Shown here piece by piece: positions 1 through 8,113 of a stretch of 35,911 nt of DNA. Numbering within the stretch: position 1 is the stretch's first letter; every line of letters starts with the position of its first letter. Location: positions 1 to 35,911 of the forward strand of contig DASRJH010000100.1 in assembly GCA_035649575.1 (NCBI GenBank). Reading direction: 5' to 3'. Made by a program: the position numbers and the translations under genes. The stretch comes from DASVAL01 sp035649575 (GTDB taxonomy: Bacteria > Planctomycetota > UBA1135 > UBA2386). Under the pieces are notes generated by a model. The model ran no database searches. It worked only from the letters and a program-made list of their open reading frames with translations, and was not told the origin of the DNA.

Positions 1-225
1 CAGCCGCAAGAGTGGGGATCGGCTGAGTCGCAGCTGGTGGAGGCACACATGTTGGTTGGGAGGTTGCGCGGACCGGAGCACAAGGACACCCGCGACTACG
101 TGCAGGCTCTCGTCGATCTCTACGAAGCCTGGCATGCCGCCGAGCCCGCCGGAGGCCACGACAAGCAGGCGGCGGAATGGAGGGCGAAGCTCGCCGTTGA
201 GCCGCCCAAGGAGGTTCCGAAGTGA
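1..225 (+). CDS. C-terminal end of a probable Ser/Thr kinase with TPR-like tail (5' truncated by window edge)
   Basis: The frame is open from base 1 and ends at TGA 223-225, so about 74 codons of a longer gene are visible. The tail contains LVDLYEAWHAAEP followed by AAEWRAKL. From memory, this resembles the end of the TPR-rich C-terminal half of planctomycete Hanks-type kinases, where a helix-rich repeat region follows the kinase domain. No catalytic motif lies inside the window, so the kinase identity rests on this tail and on the next reading frame, which begins like a kinase. The stop overlaps the GTG start of that frame (GTGA), which suggests that the two were once a translationally coupled pair of kinase genes. 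Confidence that this is coding is good; the family call is moderate. Confidence 0.6.
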   Translation, partial: QPQEWGSAESQLVEAHMLVGRLRGPEHKDTRDYVQALVDLYEAWHAAEPAGGHDKQAAEWRAKLAVEPPKEVPK

Positions 226-782
226 CCGACGGCGCCGACCGCCCGCAGCAGATCGGTCCGTACCGCATCCTCGACGTGCTCGGCGAGGGCGGCATGGGCA
301 CGGTCTACCTCGCTGAGCAGCGGGCGCACGTGTCAGCGGGCCACGACAACACTCTCGGCATCCTTCGCGCCGGCGCCTACAACACGTTCGGAGCCGGTTG
401 CCCGGGCAGCGCCGGCATGACGCATCTCGAAGCAACCACGTTGCCTCGCGTCGGAGCGACGATGACCGTGCGCGTGGAGCCGCTACCGCTTTCCGTCGCG
501 GTGATGATCAATGGCCTCAGCAACGTGAGCTGGGCCACCGCTCCGCTGCCGCTCGACCTGTCGCCGCTCGGCCTCACGAACTGCTGGCTGCGCGTGAGCC
601 TGGACGCGAACCACGCGCTGATCGGAGCCTTGGGCTCGGCCACCTATTCACTGGCGGTGCCCGCGAGCGCTGCGCTGGCCGGATTCATACTGCACCAGCA
701 GGCACTCGTGCTCGATCCTGCGGCGGGCAATCCTTCGGGTCTCGTGATGTCGGACGCGGCGACGGCAGTCGTCGGCTTGTAG
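222..782 (+). CDS. Chimeric ORF: kinase N-terminus fused to the C-terminal module of an RCC1-type exported protein
   Basis: The 186-residue frame starts at GTG 222, overlapping the previous stop. Residues 1-33 are the start of a Hanks-type Ser/Thr kinase: IGPYRIL, then the glycine-rich loop GEGGMGTVYLAEQ. The beta-3 lysine and everything after it are missing. From about residue 34 the sequence matches the end of the RCC1-like protein at 5743-7944: a partial last repeat, NTFGAGCPGSAG, NCWLRVSLD, and the ending DPAAGNPSGLVMSDA. The fused protein lacks the catalytic loop and DFG needed for kinase activity, and it lacks a signal peptide to export the C-terminal module. It is therefore most likely a deletion-born pseudogene, although the junction stays in frame. 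An assembly chimera is an alternative. Confidence 0.75.
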   Translation: MTDGADRPQQIGPYRILDVLGEGGMGTVYLAEQRAHVSAGHDNTLGILRAGAYNTFGAGCPGSAGMTHLEATTLPRVGATMTVRVEPLPLSVAVMINGLSNVSWATAPLPLDLSPLGLTNCWLRVSLDANHALIGALGSATYSLAVPASAALAGFILHQQALVLDPAAGNPSGLVMSDAATAVVGL

Positions 783-1124
783 CAAGCTGGACCTCCCGCC
801 GCAGTTCGAGCACCGGCACCCGCCGACCTCTCCCCCTGTCGGTTTCGAGGGCGACTGTTAACCACGATCTCTGCTCTCCGAGAGTCCGTACGGAGAGCAC
901 GGACCGGTGCTGATCCCAACTACCCCGAAACGGAGTGGGGGACCCACACCCTACGCTCTCGCGAACTTCGCGACCGCTGCGACCGCCACCGCAAGCCGTG
1001 GCCGTCACGCCACCCACGCGCGCCCCCCCAAGCGCAGCCGCCCCGCGGCTCTTCACCGGCCGCGCCAACGGCCGCGCGGTATCATCCGAACGTTTCACAG
1101 ATCGCCAACCTCATGAGGTGCTCC
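783..1124. other. Intergenic region with a strong inverted repeat
   Basis: These 342 bases separate the chimeric frame from the next exported-protein gene, and I see no convincing gene in them. The arms TGCTCTCCG (872-880) and CGGAGAGCA (891-899) form a 9-bp perfect stem around a 10-base loop. Part of the loop and right arm also makes the palindrome TCCGTACGGA. This could be a factor-independent terminator without a T-run, or a protein-binding palindrome. The 3' part must hold the promoter of the gene starting at 1125, but I see no clear -35/-10 pair. Confidence 0.4.
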
Positions 1125-3539
1125 ATGATCTCGCGTCCTTCGCCTGCGCTGCCCTCAGCTGCTGTCGCGGTCCTCTTCGCTCTGGTCACCAGTACTGTGT
1201 CGGGGAACGCCGCAGCCCAATGCGCAACGCAGTGGGTGGCGGCTTCTGGTCTCGCGGGGACAAATCTCAGGGTCTTGGCCACGACCATGTGGGACCCTGA
1301 CGGTGCCGGCCCGATGCAGCCCATCTTGGTTGTGGGTGGCGAGTTCACGGTCGCAGGCACGGTCGTGGGGAACCGGATTGCTGCATGCGATCCGGTGACC
1401 GGTGCCTGGTCCGCACTGGGTTCGGGGATGAACGGCTTCGTGTACGCGCTCGCGACGCTTCCGAACGGGGACCTCGTGGCGGGTGGTAGTTTCACGACCG
1501 CCGGGGGCGTGAGTGCGAACAACATCGCGCGCTGGAATGGCACGAGCTGGTCGGCGCTGGGCTCGGGAACGAATGGCGGTGTCTACGCCCTGACGACGCT
1601 GCCGAACGGGGACCTCGTGGCGGGTGGTGGTTTCACGACGGCGGGAGGCGTGAGTGCGAACAACATCGCGCGCTGGAATGGCACGAGCTGGTCGGCGCTG
1701 GGTGCGGGGGTGAGCAGCACCGGACTCTTCCCGTGGGTTTGGGCCTTGACGGTGCTTCCGAACGGGGACCTCATGGCGGGTGGTTGGTTCACGACGGCGG
1801 GAGGCGTGAGTGCGAACTACATCGCGCGCTGGAATGGCACGAGCTGGTCGGCTCTGGGCTCGGGAACGAATAGCAGTGTCTACGCCCTGACGACGCTGCC
1901 GAACGGGAACCTCGTGGCCGGTGGTAATTTCACGACCGCCGGGGGCTTCAGTGCCAACGGCATCGCGCGCTGGAATGGCACGAGCTGGTCGGCGCTGGGT
2001 TCGGCGCTGGGTTCAGGGATGTTCGGTTACGTGCAGGCCCTCACGACGGTGCCGAACGGGGACCTGGTGGCGGGTGGCCAATTCACGTTGACGGGACCTC
2101 AGAGTGCGAACAACAACATCGCGCGCTGGAATGGCACGAGCTGGTCGGCGCTGGGTTCGGGGTTGAACGGCTACGTGCAGGCCCTCGCGGCGATGCCGAA
2201 CGGGGACGTCGTGGCGGGTGGTCCGTTCACGAACGCCGGGGGCGTGAGTGCGAACTACATCGCGCGCTGGAATGGCACGAGTTGGTCGGCGCTGGGTTCG
2301 GGGATTGGCTACATCGTTTATGCCTTGGCGGTGCTTCCGAACGGCGACCTCGTGGCGGGTGGTAATTTCACGACTGCCGGGGGCGTGAGCGCGAACAACA
2401 TTGCGCGCTGGAATGGCACGAGCTGGTCGGCGCTGGGTGCGGGGTTGAACGGCTGGGTGGGCGCCCTCGCGGCGATGCCGAACGGCGACCTCGTGGCGGG
2501 TGGTGATTTCACGACCGCCGGGGGCGTGAGTGCAAGCTACATCGCGCGCTGGAATGGCACGAACTGGTCGGCTCTGGGTTCGGGGATGAACAGCATCGTG
2601 CTCGCCCTAAGGACACTGCCGAACGGGGACCTCGTTGCGGGTGGTGCGTTCACGACGGCTGGAGGTGTGAGTGCGAACTACATCGCGCGCTGGGATGGCA
2701 CGAGCTGGTCGGCGCTGGGCTCGGGAACGAATGGCAATGTCTACGCCCTGACGACGCTGCCGAACGGGGACCTCGTGGCGGGCGGTTATTTCACGACCGC
2801 CGGGGGCGTGAGTGCAAGCTACATCGCGCGCTGGAATGGCACGAACTGGTCGGCGCTGGGATCGGGGATGAACATGTACGTGTACGCCCTCACGACGCTG
2901 CCGAACGGCGACATCGTGGCAGGCGGTTACTTCACGGCCGCCGGAGGCGTGAGTGCGAACTACATCGCGCGCTGGAATGGCACGAGCTGGTCGGCGCTGG
3001 CTTCGGGGATGAACGACGTCGTGCGCGCCCTCACGACGCTTCCGAACGGGGACCTCGTGGGTGGCGGCGGCTTCACTGTCGTCAACGGCGCCGTCTCCGC
3101 ATACGTGGCGCGGCTCACGACAACGTGCCCTGCCACGGCTGTCTCCTACGGCGCCGGCTGCACTGGCTCCGGTGGCCCCAACGTGCTGGCCGTCACGTCG
3201 CTGCCGTGGATCGGGTCTACGTTTCGCTCCGTCGCGACCGGGATGCCGGCGCCTGCGCTCGCAGTCGGTGTGCGCGGGTTCAGCACCATATCGATCCCCA
3301 TGCCGTCGATCCTGCCGCAGGGTGTGCCGGGTTGCACGCTGCTCGTGAGTCCCGACCTGCTCGATCTGTACGTGCCTGCGGCCGGCATCGTGCAGGCGCA
3401 GCTCGTAATTCCAAACAGCGTCGTGCTCGCTGGCGTGGTTCTCCACCAGCAGGTGGTGCCCATCGAGCTCAGCGGCACCGGCAGCATCACGGCGCTGACC
3501 GGTACGAACGCGTTGACCCTGACGATCGGGAGCTTTTGA
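1125..3539 (+). CDS. Exported Rax2/kelch-like tandem-repeat beta-propeller protein with shared C-terminal module
   Basis: This is an 804-residue protein. I chose ATG 1125 because GAGG (1115-1118) lies 6 bases upstream; an in-frame ATG at 1113 is the alternative. A signal peptide (hydrophobic PSAAVAVLFALVTS, then AAA-Q) leads into a degenerate repeat, then eleven near-identical units of about 47 residues (bases 1440-3020), then a partial unit. Each unit reads approximately VYALTTLPNGDLVAGG, FTTAGGVSAN, IARWNGTSW, SALGSG. The pattern resembles the Rax2 / galactose-oxidase-like propeller repeats of cell-surface proteins (from memory), and thirteen units would suit two propellers. The last 130 residues carry SYGAGCTGSGG, VPGCTLLVS and an ending TNALTLTIGSF, the module shared with other proteins here. 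No enzymatic motif is visible; a surface or matrix adhesion role is inference. Confidence 0.9.
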   Translation: MISRPSPALPSAAVAVLFALVTSTVSGNAAAQCATQWVAASGLAGTNLRVLATTMWDPDGAGPMQPILVVGGEFTVAGTVVGNRIAACDPVTGAWSALGSGMNGFVYALATLPNGDLVAGGSFTTAGGVSANNIARWNGTSWSALGSGTNGGVYALTTLPNGDLVAGGGFTTAGGVSANNIARWNGTSWSALGAGVSSTGLFPWVWALTVLPNGDLMAGGWFTTAGGVSANYIARWNGTSWSALGSGTNSSVYALTTLPNGNLVAGGNFTTAGGFSANGIARWNGTSWSALGSALGSGMFGYVQALTTVPNGDLVAGGQFTLTGPQSANNNIARWNGTSWSALGSGLNGYVQALAAMPNGDVVAGGPFTNAGGVSANYIARWNGTSWSALGSGIGYIVYALAVLPNGDLVAGGNFTTAGGVSANNIARWNGTSWSALGAGLNGWVGALAAMPNGDLVAGGDFTTAGGVSASYIARWNGTNWSALGSGMNSIVLALRTLPNGDLVAGGAFTTAGGVSANYIARWDGTSWSALGSGTNGNVYALTTLPNGDLVAGGYFTTAGGVSASYIARWNGTNWSALGSGMNMYVYALTTLPNGDIVAGGYFTAAGGVSANYIARWNGTSWSALASGMNDVVRALTTLPNGDLVGGGGFTVVNGAVSAYVARLTTTCPATAVSYGAGCTGSGGPNVLAVTSLPWIGSTFRSVATGMPAPALAVGVRGFSTISIPMPSILPQGVPGCTLLVSPDLLDLYVPAAGIVQAQLVIPNSVVLAGVVLHQQVVPIELSGTGSITALTGTNALTLTIGSF
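1440..3020 (+). repeat. Eleven tandem ~141-bp coding repeats
   Basis: Within the Rax2-like gene, eleven units of about 141 bp follow one another. Blocks such as GCGCTGGAATGGCACGAGCT recur almost unchanged, while the short segment around the unit boundary (the residues after GSGMN/GSGTN and the residue after AGG) varies. Two units carry small insertions (about 5 and 4 codons). The near-identity at DNA level suggests recent expansion or ongoing homogenisation by recombination. Confidence 0.9.
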
Positions 3540-3969
3540 CCGGCTGGGAATTGTCCACGAGGAGTGTGTCTCGCGATCGTGCCCGTGGAGCTTGCACACC
3601 TGCCTTGCTTGTCAACTGGGAGGCGTTTAGCAGTTCGTGCTGCACACGATCCGGCCGGGTGGTTACCCGCGCTCGACGACGCCCGAACACATCCACGTGC
3701 ACGTCGACCTCGGCACGCAGAGTTTGTTCGTCGGGGGGATTGTGTTCGACGACGATCCGAGTCTGACGAAGGAGATTCGCGAGCACCCGGGCGCGACCTG
3801 CTGGTCAAGGTCGAGAAGGAGGCGGGCAAGCAGATCGTGCGGCCAGAGTTCCAGGTCGACGTCGCTGCGGTCCCGCCGGAGAAGGGCGCGCCGAAGAAGT
3901 AGCGGACGCCTCGGCTCGTGTGGCTGCTGATCCGCGCGCGCTTCGAGGCGCAGCCCGCGGGGGCTGTCC
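3540..3969. other. Intergenic region holding only the dioxygenase relic
   Basis: Between the convergent ends of the Rax2-like gene and the caspase-esterase gene there are 430 bases. Apart from the intradiol dioxygenase remnant I see no intact gene or convincing terminator. The first 90 bases show no recognisable coding signal. Confidence 0.4.
3631..3902 (+). pseudogene. Relic of an intradiol ring-cleavage dioxygenase, 5' truncated and frameshifted
   Basis: After the stop at 3628-3630, the frame encodes VLHTIRPGGYP and then PEHIHVHVDL. This matches the C-terminal half of protocatechuate/catechol intradiol dioxygenases, where TIRPGxYP and PxHIHxKV are conserved and supply iron-ligand histidines. 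The reading continues through SLFVGGIVFDDDP and TKEIREHPG. Near 3795-3805 it shifts by one base into another frame that reads DLLVKVEKEAGKQIVRPEF and ends at TAG 3900-3902. The N-terminal domain with the tyrosine ligands is absent. No separate start or ribosome site fits. I call it a dead fragment. The family is recognised from motifs only, and a diverged dioxygenase-like domain of other specificity cannot be excluded. Confidence 0.7.
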
Positions 3970-5589
3970 TCAGTTGCGGCGTCCGAACAGCCGGCGCAGC
4001 GCGCGCGGCGCGGCGGCGCGGAACACGGTGTCGTGGAACTCCGCGGGCATAGGGTGGTACTCGAGCGTGATCCCCGCCGGGAGCTGCTGGCGCAGCACGC
4101 CCACGAAGTCCTCGACGGCGCCGACGATGTCGGCTTCGTCGGCCGTCGCCAAGTACACGTTCGCCTTCGCGTCCGCGAGCGCCGGCAGGCGGTCGCGCGC
4201 GCGGCGCACGACGGCGCGGCCGTTCCACCCGAGGCTCGGGGACAGCGCGATGTAGTCGTCGAACAGCTCAGGCGCTTCGACGAACGTCGCTGCGACGAAC
4301 AGGCCGGCGAGCGACTCGCCGATGAGCGCGTCGCGGCCGTCGGTGGGGAAGCGCGCGCGGACCGCAGGCATCAGCTCGGCGCGCAAGAACTCGCGGAACC
4401 AGGCCGCACCGCCGGCGCGCGGTACTGCCGCGCGCTCGGCTTCGACCTCGGTCGGCTCGGTCAAGTCGCGGCGGCGGTCGGTGTTCTCGATGCCGACGAC
4501 GAACATCGGCTGCAGCAGGTCCCACGTGCAGCCGAAGTGCACGGCTTCGACGACGTGCACGAGATCCTCGTCGATACCGCCGTCGAGCAGATACAGGACC
4601 GGATAGCGCGCCGTTGCGTTCGCGTCGTATCCCGGCGGAGGCGCGACGAACGCGCGGCGGCGTTCGCCGAGCACGCGCGACTCGATCGTCCACGCGGTCA
4701 CCGCACGCAGCGCGGCAGGCGCGGGCAGCTCGGTCGGAGCGAGCCCCGGGGCGGCCGGCTCCGGCGCGCCGTGCGGCGGTGCCGCGGCCTGGGGCGTCGC
4801 GGTGACGAACTTCGCTTCTGCCGGGAACACGCCGGCGAACTGCGGGTGATGGCTCTGGTCGCGGCTCTTCGCGCGCGTGACGGCGAGCACGTGGTCGACG
4901 AGCTCCTGCAGTTCGACGCGGCCATTGCGTTCGCGGCCGGAGCAACCGTCGGCGGCGCCTTGCACCGCCGTGATCACCGCGTGCGTGAACGGATTGCCGA
5001 TGCCGGGCTCCGGCGACGGGCCCGCGTTCTGGCTCGCGTCGACGGGTGTCAGCACGACGAGGCTGCGGCCCAGAGCACGGCGGCCTTCCCACTTCGCCTT
5101 GCGGGCGAGCAACCTGTCCGTCAGCATTCCCGACTGGCACGACATCGTCAGCACGATCACGTTGCGCGCCGGCAGCGCGAGGATGCGCTCGGCGAACCAC
5201 ACCCAGCCGCCGAAGAACGTGCCGAGCGGTCCGCCATGGCTGTGGGAGTAGAGGACGAACGTGTCCTCCTTCGTCAGCGTGCGCTCGTACTCGGCGAGGC
5301 GCTCTCGAACCACGCTGGCGCTCAGATCCTCGGTCGGCACGAGATCCACCTCGAAGCCGTGGGCGGCGAACGCCGCTGCTACGCCGGCGATCGACCGTTC
5401 CATCAGCGCCAGCTGCTCAGGCGGGCTGGACTTGCTGGGGTCGCCGAACACGAGCAGCCTGCATCGTGCAGGCGGCACTGTGGGCGGTGTCGCGATGTCG
5501 GCCTGACCTCGGAGTTCCAGGCTGCAGGCGACCATGAGCGCGAGCGCCGCGGCGCGGCGGAGATGTCGTTGCATGGTGGTGGGGAGCAT
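3970..5589 (-). CDS. Exported fusion of a caspase/legumain-like (clan CD) domain with an esterase-like alpha/beta hydrolase
   Basis: This is a 539-residue protein from ATG 5589; ATG 5574 would give a cleaner signal peptide (MQRHLRRAAALALMVACS). Residues about 42-265 resemble clan CD cysteine peptidases. A hydrophobic strand ends in LYSHSHGG (His118-Gly119), and a second ends in VLTMSCQSG (Cys151), the His-Gly and Cys dyad typical of caspase, legumain and C13-like folds. After an Ala/Pro-rich linker (about 266-295), residues 296-539 look like the esterase-D/enterochelin-esterase family: PVLYLLDGG, nucleophile elbow GESLAG (Ser426), and a late EFHDTVF (His519) as catalytic histidine. Substrates are unknown. 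The alpha/beta hydrolase might release an ester-linked surface component and the caspase-like part might cleave protein, but this is inference. Both active sites look intact. Confidence 0.85.
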   Translation of the reverse strand: MLPTTMQRHLRRAAALALMVACSLELRGQADIATPPTVPPARCRLLVFGDPSKSSPPEQLALMERSIAGVAAAFAAHGFEVDLVPTEDLSASVVRERLAEYERTLTKEDTFVLYSHSHGGPLGTFFGGWVWFAERILALPARNVIVLTMSCQSGMLTDRLLARKAKWEGRRALGRSLVVLTPVDASQNAGPSPEPGIGNPFTHAVITAVQGAADGCSGRERNGRVELQELVDHVLAVTRAKSRDQSHHPQFAGVFPAEAKFVTATPQAAAPPHGAPEPAAPGLAPTELPAPAALRAVTAWTIESRVLGERRRAFVAPPPGYDANATARYPVLYLLDGGIDEDLVHVVEAVHFGCTWDLLQPMFVVGIENTDRRRDLTEPTEVEAERAAVPRAGGAAWFREFLRAELMPAVRARFPTDGRDALIGESLAGLFVAATFVEAPELFDDYIALSPSLGWNGRAVVRRARDRLPALADAKANVYLATADEADIVGAVEDFVGVLRQQLPAGITLEYHPMPAEFHDTVFRAAAPRALRRLFGRRN

Positions 5590-5742
5590 AGCCGTCTCGG
5601 CTCGGACTCGATCTTCCTCGGCATCACATGCGCGAGGGCAAGCTCTGCTGCGAGCGGATCGCGATCATCGCGTCGCCTTCGCGGACAACCCGGCCAGGCT
5701 CGCCGAACAGCTCGTCGACGAGGGCATCGAGTAGCCAGGATC

Positions 5743-7944
5743 CTACGGGCCGACGACGAATGTGATCGCGTCGGACATCACGAGACCTGCGGGGTTGCCC
5801 GCGGCGGGGTCGAACACGATCGCCTGGCCGTGCGCGATGAAGCCCACGAGTGCGGGCAGACCCGGGACCGTGAGCGTGTAGGTGGCAGTACCGCCGGCGC
5901 CCTGGACGAGCGCCGAGCAGTCCAGCGATACGCGGGCGAGGCAGCCCGGCATGCCGAAGCTGGTCAGGTCCAGCGGCAGCGAACCGAAGGCGGAAGTCAC
6001 GTTGCTGAAGCCCAAGACGAGCACCGCCACGTTCTGCGGTAGCGGTTGGAGTGCGATGTTGGTGGTGGCTCCAACGCGCGGCGGCGCGGCATCGAGTCGG
6101 GTCACGCCGGCGCTGCCGGGACAGCCCGCGGCGAACGTGTTGAAACCGCCAGACTGGATGATGGCAGCGGACTGCACTCGGCCCGCCCCGATCCGCGAGA
6201 CGGTCATGCCCGGCGGCAGCAGTGGCACGTTGCACTGACCCGCAGAGTTGGCGCCCCAGGCGGCGACGCTGCCGTCGCTGCGTCGTGCCAGGGCGTGTGG
6301 TGCGAAGCCTGTCGTCACTCCGACATAGGTGAGCCCGGGCGGCAGTGCGGGCTGCACGCTGAGAGTAGATGAGCCCCATGCCACGACTGTGCCGTCGCTG
6401 CAGCGCGCGACGGTGCAATTGTAACCCGCCGCGATCTCGACGTAGGTGAGTCCAGGCGGCAGTGCTGGCACGTTGCACTGGCCAGATTGGTTGTGGCCCC
6501 AGGCCAGGACGCTGCCGTCGCTGCGTCGCGCCACAGTATGGTCCCAACCCGCCACCACCTCGACGTAGGTGAGTCCGGGCGGCAGCGCCGGCACGTTGCA
6601 CTGGCCGTAGTAGTTGAGGCCCCAGGCCAGGACGTTGCCGTCGCTGCGTCGCGCTACGGTGTGTGCCCCGCCTGCTGCCACCTCGACGTAGGTGAGACCG
6701 AGTGGCAGCGCGGGCACGGTGCACTGGCCGTACGCGTTGTAACCCCACGCCACGACGCTGCCGTCGCTGCGGCGGGCCACGGTGTGTGTGCTTCCCGGCG
6801 CAACCTCGGCATAGACAATGCCGGGCGGCAGCGCCGGCACGTTGCACTGGCCATAATAGTTGTCACCCCACGCCGCGAGGCTGCCGTCGTTGCGGCGTGC
6901 CACGACGTAGAACTCACCCGCCGCGACGTCGACGTAGGAGAGTCCAGGCGGCAGTGCCGGTGCGTTGCACTCACTGTTCTCGTTGCTGCCCCAGGCCACG
7001 ACGCTGCCGTCGCTGCGTCGCGCCACGATGTGGCTCATGCCCACCTCGATCTCGACATAGGTGAGTCCCGGCGGCAGGGCCGGCACGTTGGACACACCGG
7101 AGGAGATGTCACCCCAGACCAGGACGCTGCCGTTGCTGCGGCGTGCCACGGTGATGTCCTGACCTGCTGCCACCTCGGCGTAGGTGAGTCCAGGCGGCAG
7201 TGCGGGCACGTTGCATTGACCAGAAGAGTTGCCACCCCACGCCAGGACGCTGCCGTCGCTGCGGCGCGCCACGATGTGGGAGTAGCCTACCGCCACCTCG
7301 ACGTAGGTGAGCCCAGGCGGCAGTATCGGTACGGGGACCACTACATAGCCCCACTGCACGACGCTGCCATCGCTGCGGCGCGCCACGGTGTTTTCGCCGC
7401 CTGCGGCGACTTCGACGTAGGTGAGGCCCGGCGGCAGGGCCGGCACATTGCACTGGCCACGGGTGTTGCGCCCCCAGGCCACGACGGTGCCGTCGCTGCG
7501 GCGCGCCGCGGAATGATCGTCACCCGCCGCGATCTCGACGTAGGTCAGGCCGGACGGCACTGCCGGCACGTTGCACTGGCCATCGAAGTTGAGGCCCCAG
7601 GCGACGACGCTGCCGTCGCTGCGGCGCGCTACGGTGTGTCTCCCGCCTCCTGCCACCTCGACGTAGGTGAGTCCGAGCGGCAGCGCCGGCACGTTACACT
7701 GGCCGGACGCGTTGGCGCCCCAGGCCGCGACGCTGCCGCTACCGCGCAGGGCAACGCAGTGCCCCCAACCCGCTACCACCTGGACGAACGACTCTGCGTG
7801 CAACCGACTGTCCGCCACCGTCGCACCCCAGGTGATCAGGTGTGTTTGCGTCCTCGCGGTTGCCACGCATGCACACGCGAAGCCGACGAGCAGGAACGAT
7901 CGCGCCACGGCTGGGCGCGTCACGTTCGTCAGTGTGGTGAGCAT
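5743..7944 (-). CDS. Exported RCC1-like 13-repeat propeller protein with shared C-terminal module
   Basis: I chose ATG 7944 because GGGAGAGG lies just upstream and a signal peptide follows (SFLLVGFACACVATARTQ); the frame stays open further upstream without such signs. The 733-residue protein has thirteen units of about 41 residues (bases 6205-7791) of the type YVEVAAGxxHTVARRSDGS, VVAWG, GQCNVPALPPGL. These match the regulator-of-chromosome-condensation (RCC1) repeat, so two stacked seven-bladed propellers or one extended array are plausible. Ten of the thirteen units keep one cysteine in the GQCNVP turn. The last 135 residues form the shared module: NTFAAGCPGSAG, MPGCLARVSLD, DPAAGNPAGLVMSDA. 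Its closest relative in the window is the tail of the chimeric frame at 222-782. No enzymatic residues are seen. Confidence 0.9.
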   Translation of the reverse strand: MLTTLTNVTRPAVARSFLLVGFACACVATARTQTHLITWGATVADSRLHAESFVQVVAGWGHCVALRGSGSVAAWGANASGQCNVPALPLGLTYVEVAGGGRHTVARRSDGSVVAWGLNFDGQCNVPAVPSGLTYVEIAAGDDHSAARRSDGTVVAWGRNTRGQCNVPALPPGLTYVEVAAGGENTVARRSDGSVVQWGYVVVPVPILPPGLTYVEVAVGYSHIVARRSDGSVLAWGGNSSGQCNVPALPPGLTYAEVAAGQDITVARRSNGSVLVWGDISSGVSNVPALPPGLTYVEIEVGMSHIVARRSDGSVVAWGSNENSECNAPALPPGLSYVDVAAGEFYVVARRNDGSLAAWGDNYYGQCNVPALPPGIVYAEVAPGSTHTVARRSDGSVVAWGYNAYGQCTVPALPLGLTYVEVAAGGAHTVARRSDGNVLAWGLNYYGQCNVPALPPGLTYVEVVAGWDHTVARRSDGSVLAWGHNQSGQCNVPALPPGLTYVEIAAGYNCTVARCSDGTVVAWGSSTLSVQPALPPGLTYVGVTTGFAPHALARRSDGSVAAWGANSAGQCNVPLLPPGMTVSRIGAGRVQSAAIIQSGGFNTFAAGCPGSAGVTRLDAAPPRVGATTNIALQPLPQNVAVLVLGFSNVTSAFGSLPLDLTSFGMPGCLARVSLDCSALVQGAGGTATYTLTVPGLPALVGFIAHGQAIVFDPAAGNPAGLVMSDAITFVVGP
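6205..7791 (-). repeat. Thirteen tandem ~123-bp RCC1-type coding repeats
   Basis: Thirteen units of about 123 bp encode the 41-residue RCC1-like repeat. The blocks GACGCTGCCGTCGCTGCG and GCCGGCACGTTGCACTGGCC (+ strand) recur with few changes. Units 4 and 12 are slightly short. The array ends where the C-terminal module begins. Confidence 0.9.
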
Positions 7945-8113
7945 GGCAATTCCTCTCCCGGCGATTAGAGACGAGGCCGGCCGAGGCTGCCAGGGCCTGG
8001 TCGCGTCCGCTACGCGCTGAAGCGGCGATGGAAGGACGGGACGGTGGCGGTGGTCGTTGATTTCGTGGCCCGCAGGCTGCGGCAGGCCGGCGCCGTGCGG
8101 GGGCCGTTCGCCG

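Noticed and set aside
1440..3020. Tandem array considered as a CRISPR or diversity-generating target
   Set aside because: Units are contiguous, in-frame coding repeats without spacers, and there is no reverse transcriptase, template repeat or cas gene in the window.
1440..3020. N-G-T sequon in every WNGTSW unit, as possible N-glycosylation sites
   Set aside because: The motif is part of the repeat framework and there is no oligosaccharyltransferase gene in the window; nothing supports use as a glycosylation site.
5640..5734. Plus-strand tail reading VAFADNPARLAEQLVDEGIE before a stop
   Set aside because: It looks protein-like but is short, has no start, and the preceding text in another frame (MREGKLCCERIAIIA) would need a frameshift. 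I could not decide between a relic and chance.
4033..6042. Long plus-strand frame antisense to the caspase-esterase gene
   Set aside because: It has no motif, no signal and an Arg-rich composition typical of shadows, while the minus strand carries two intact catalytic signatures.
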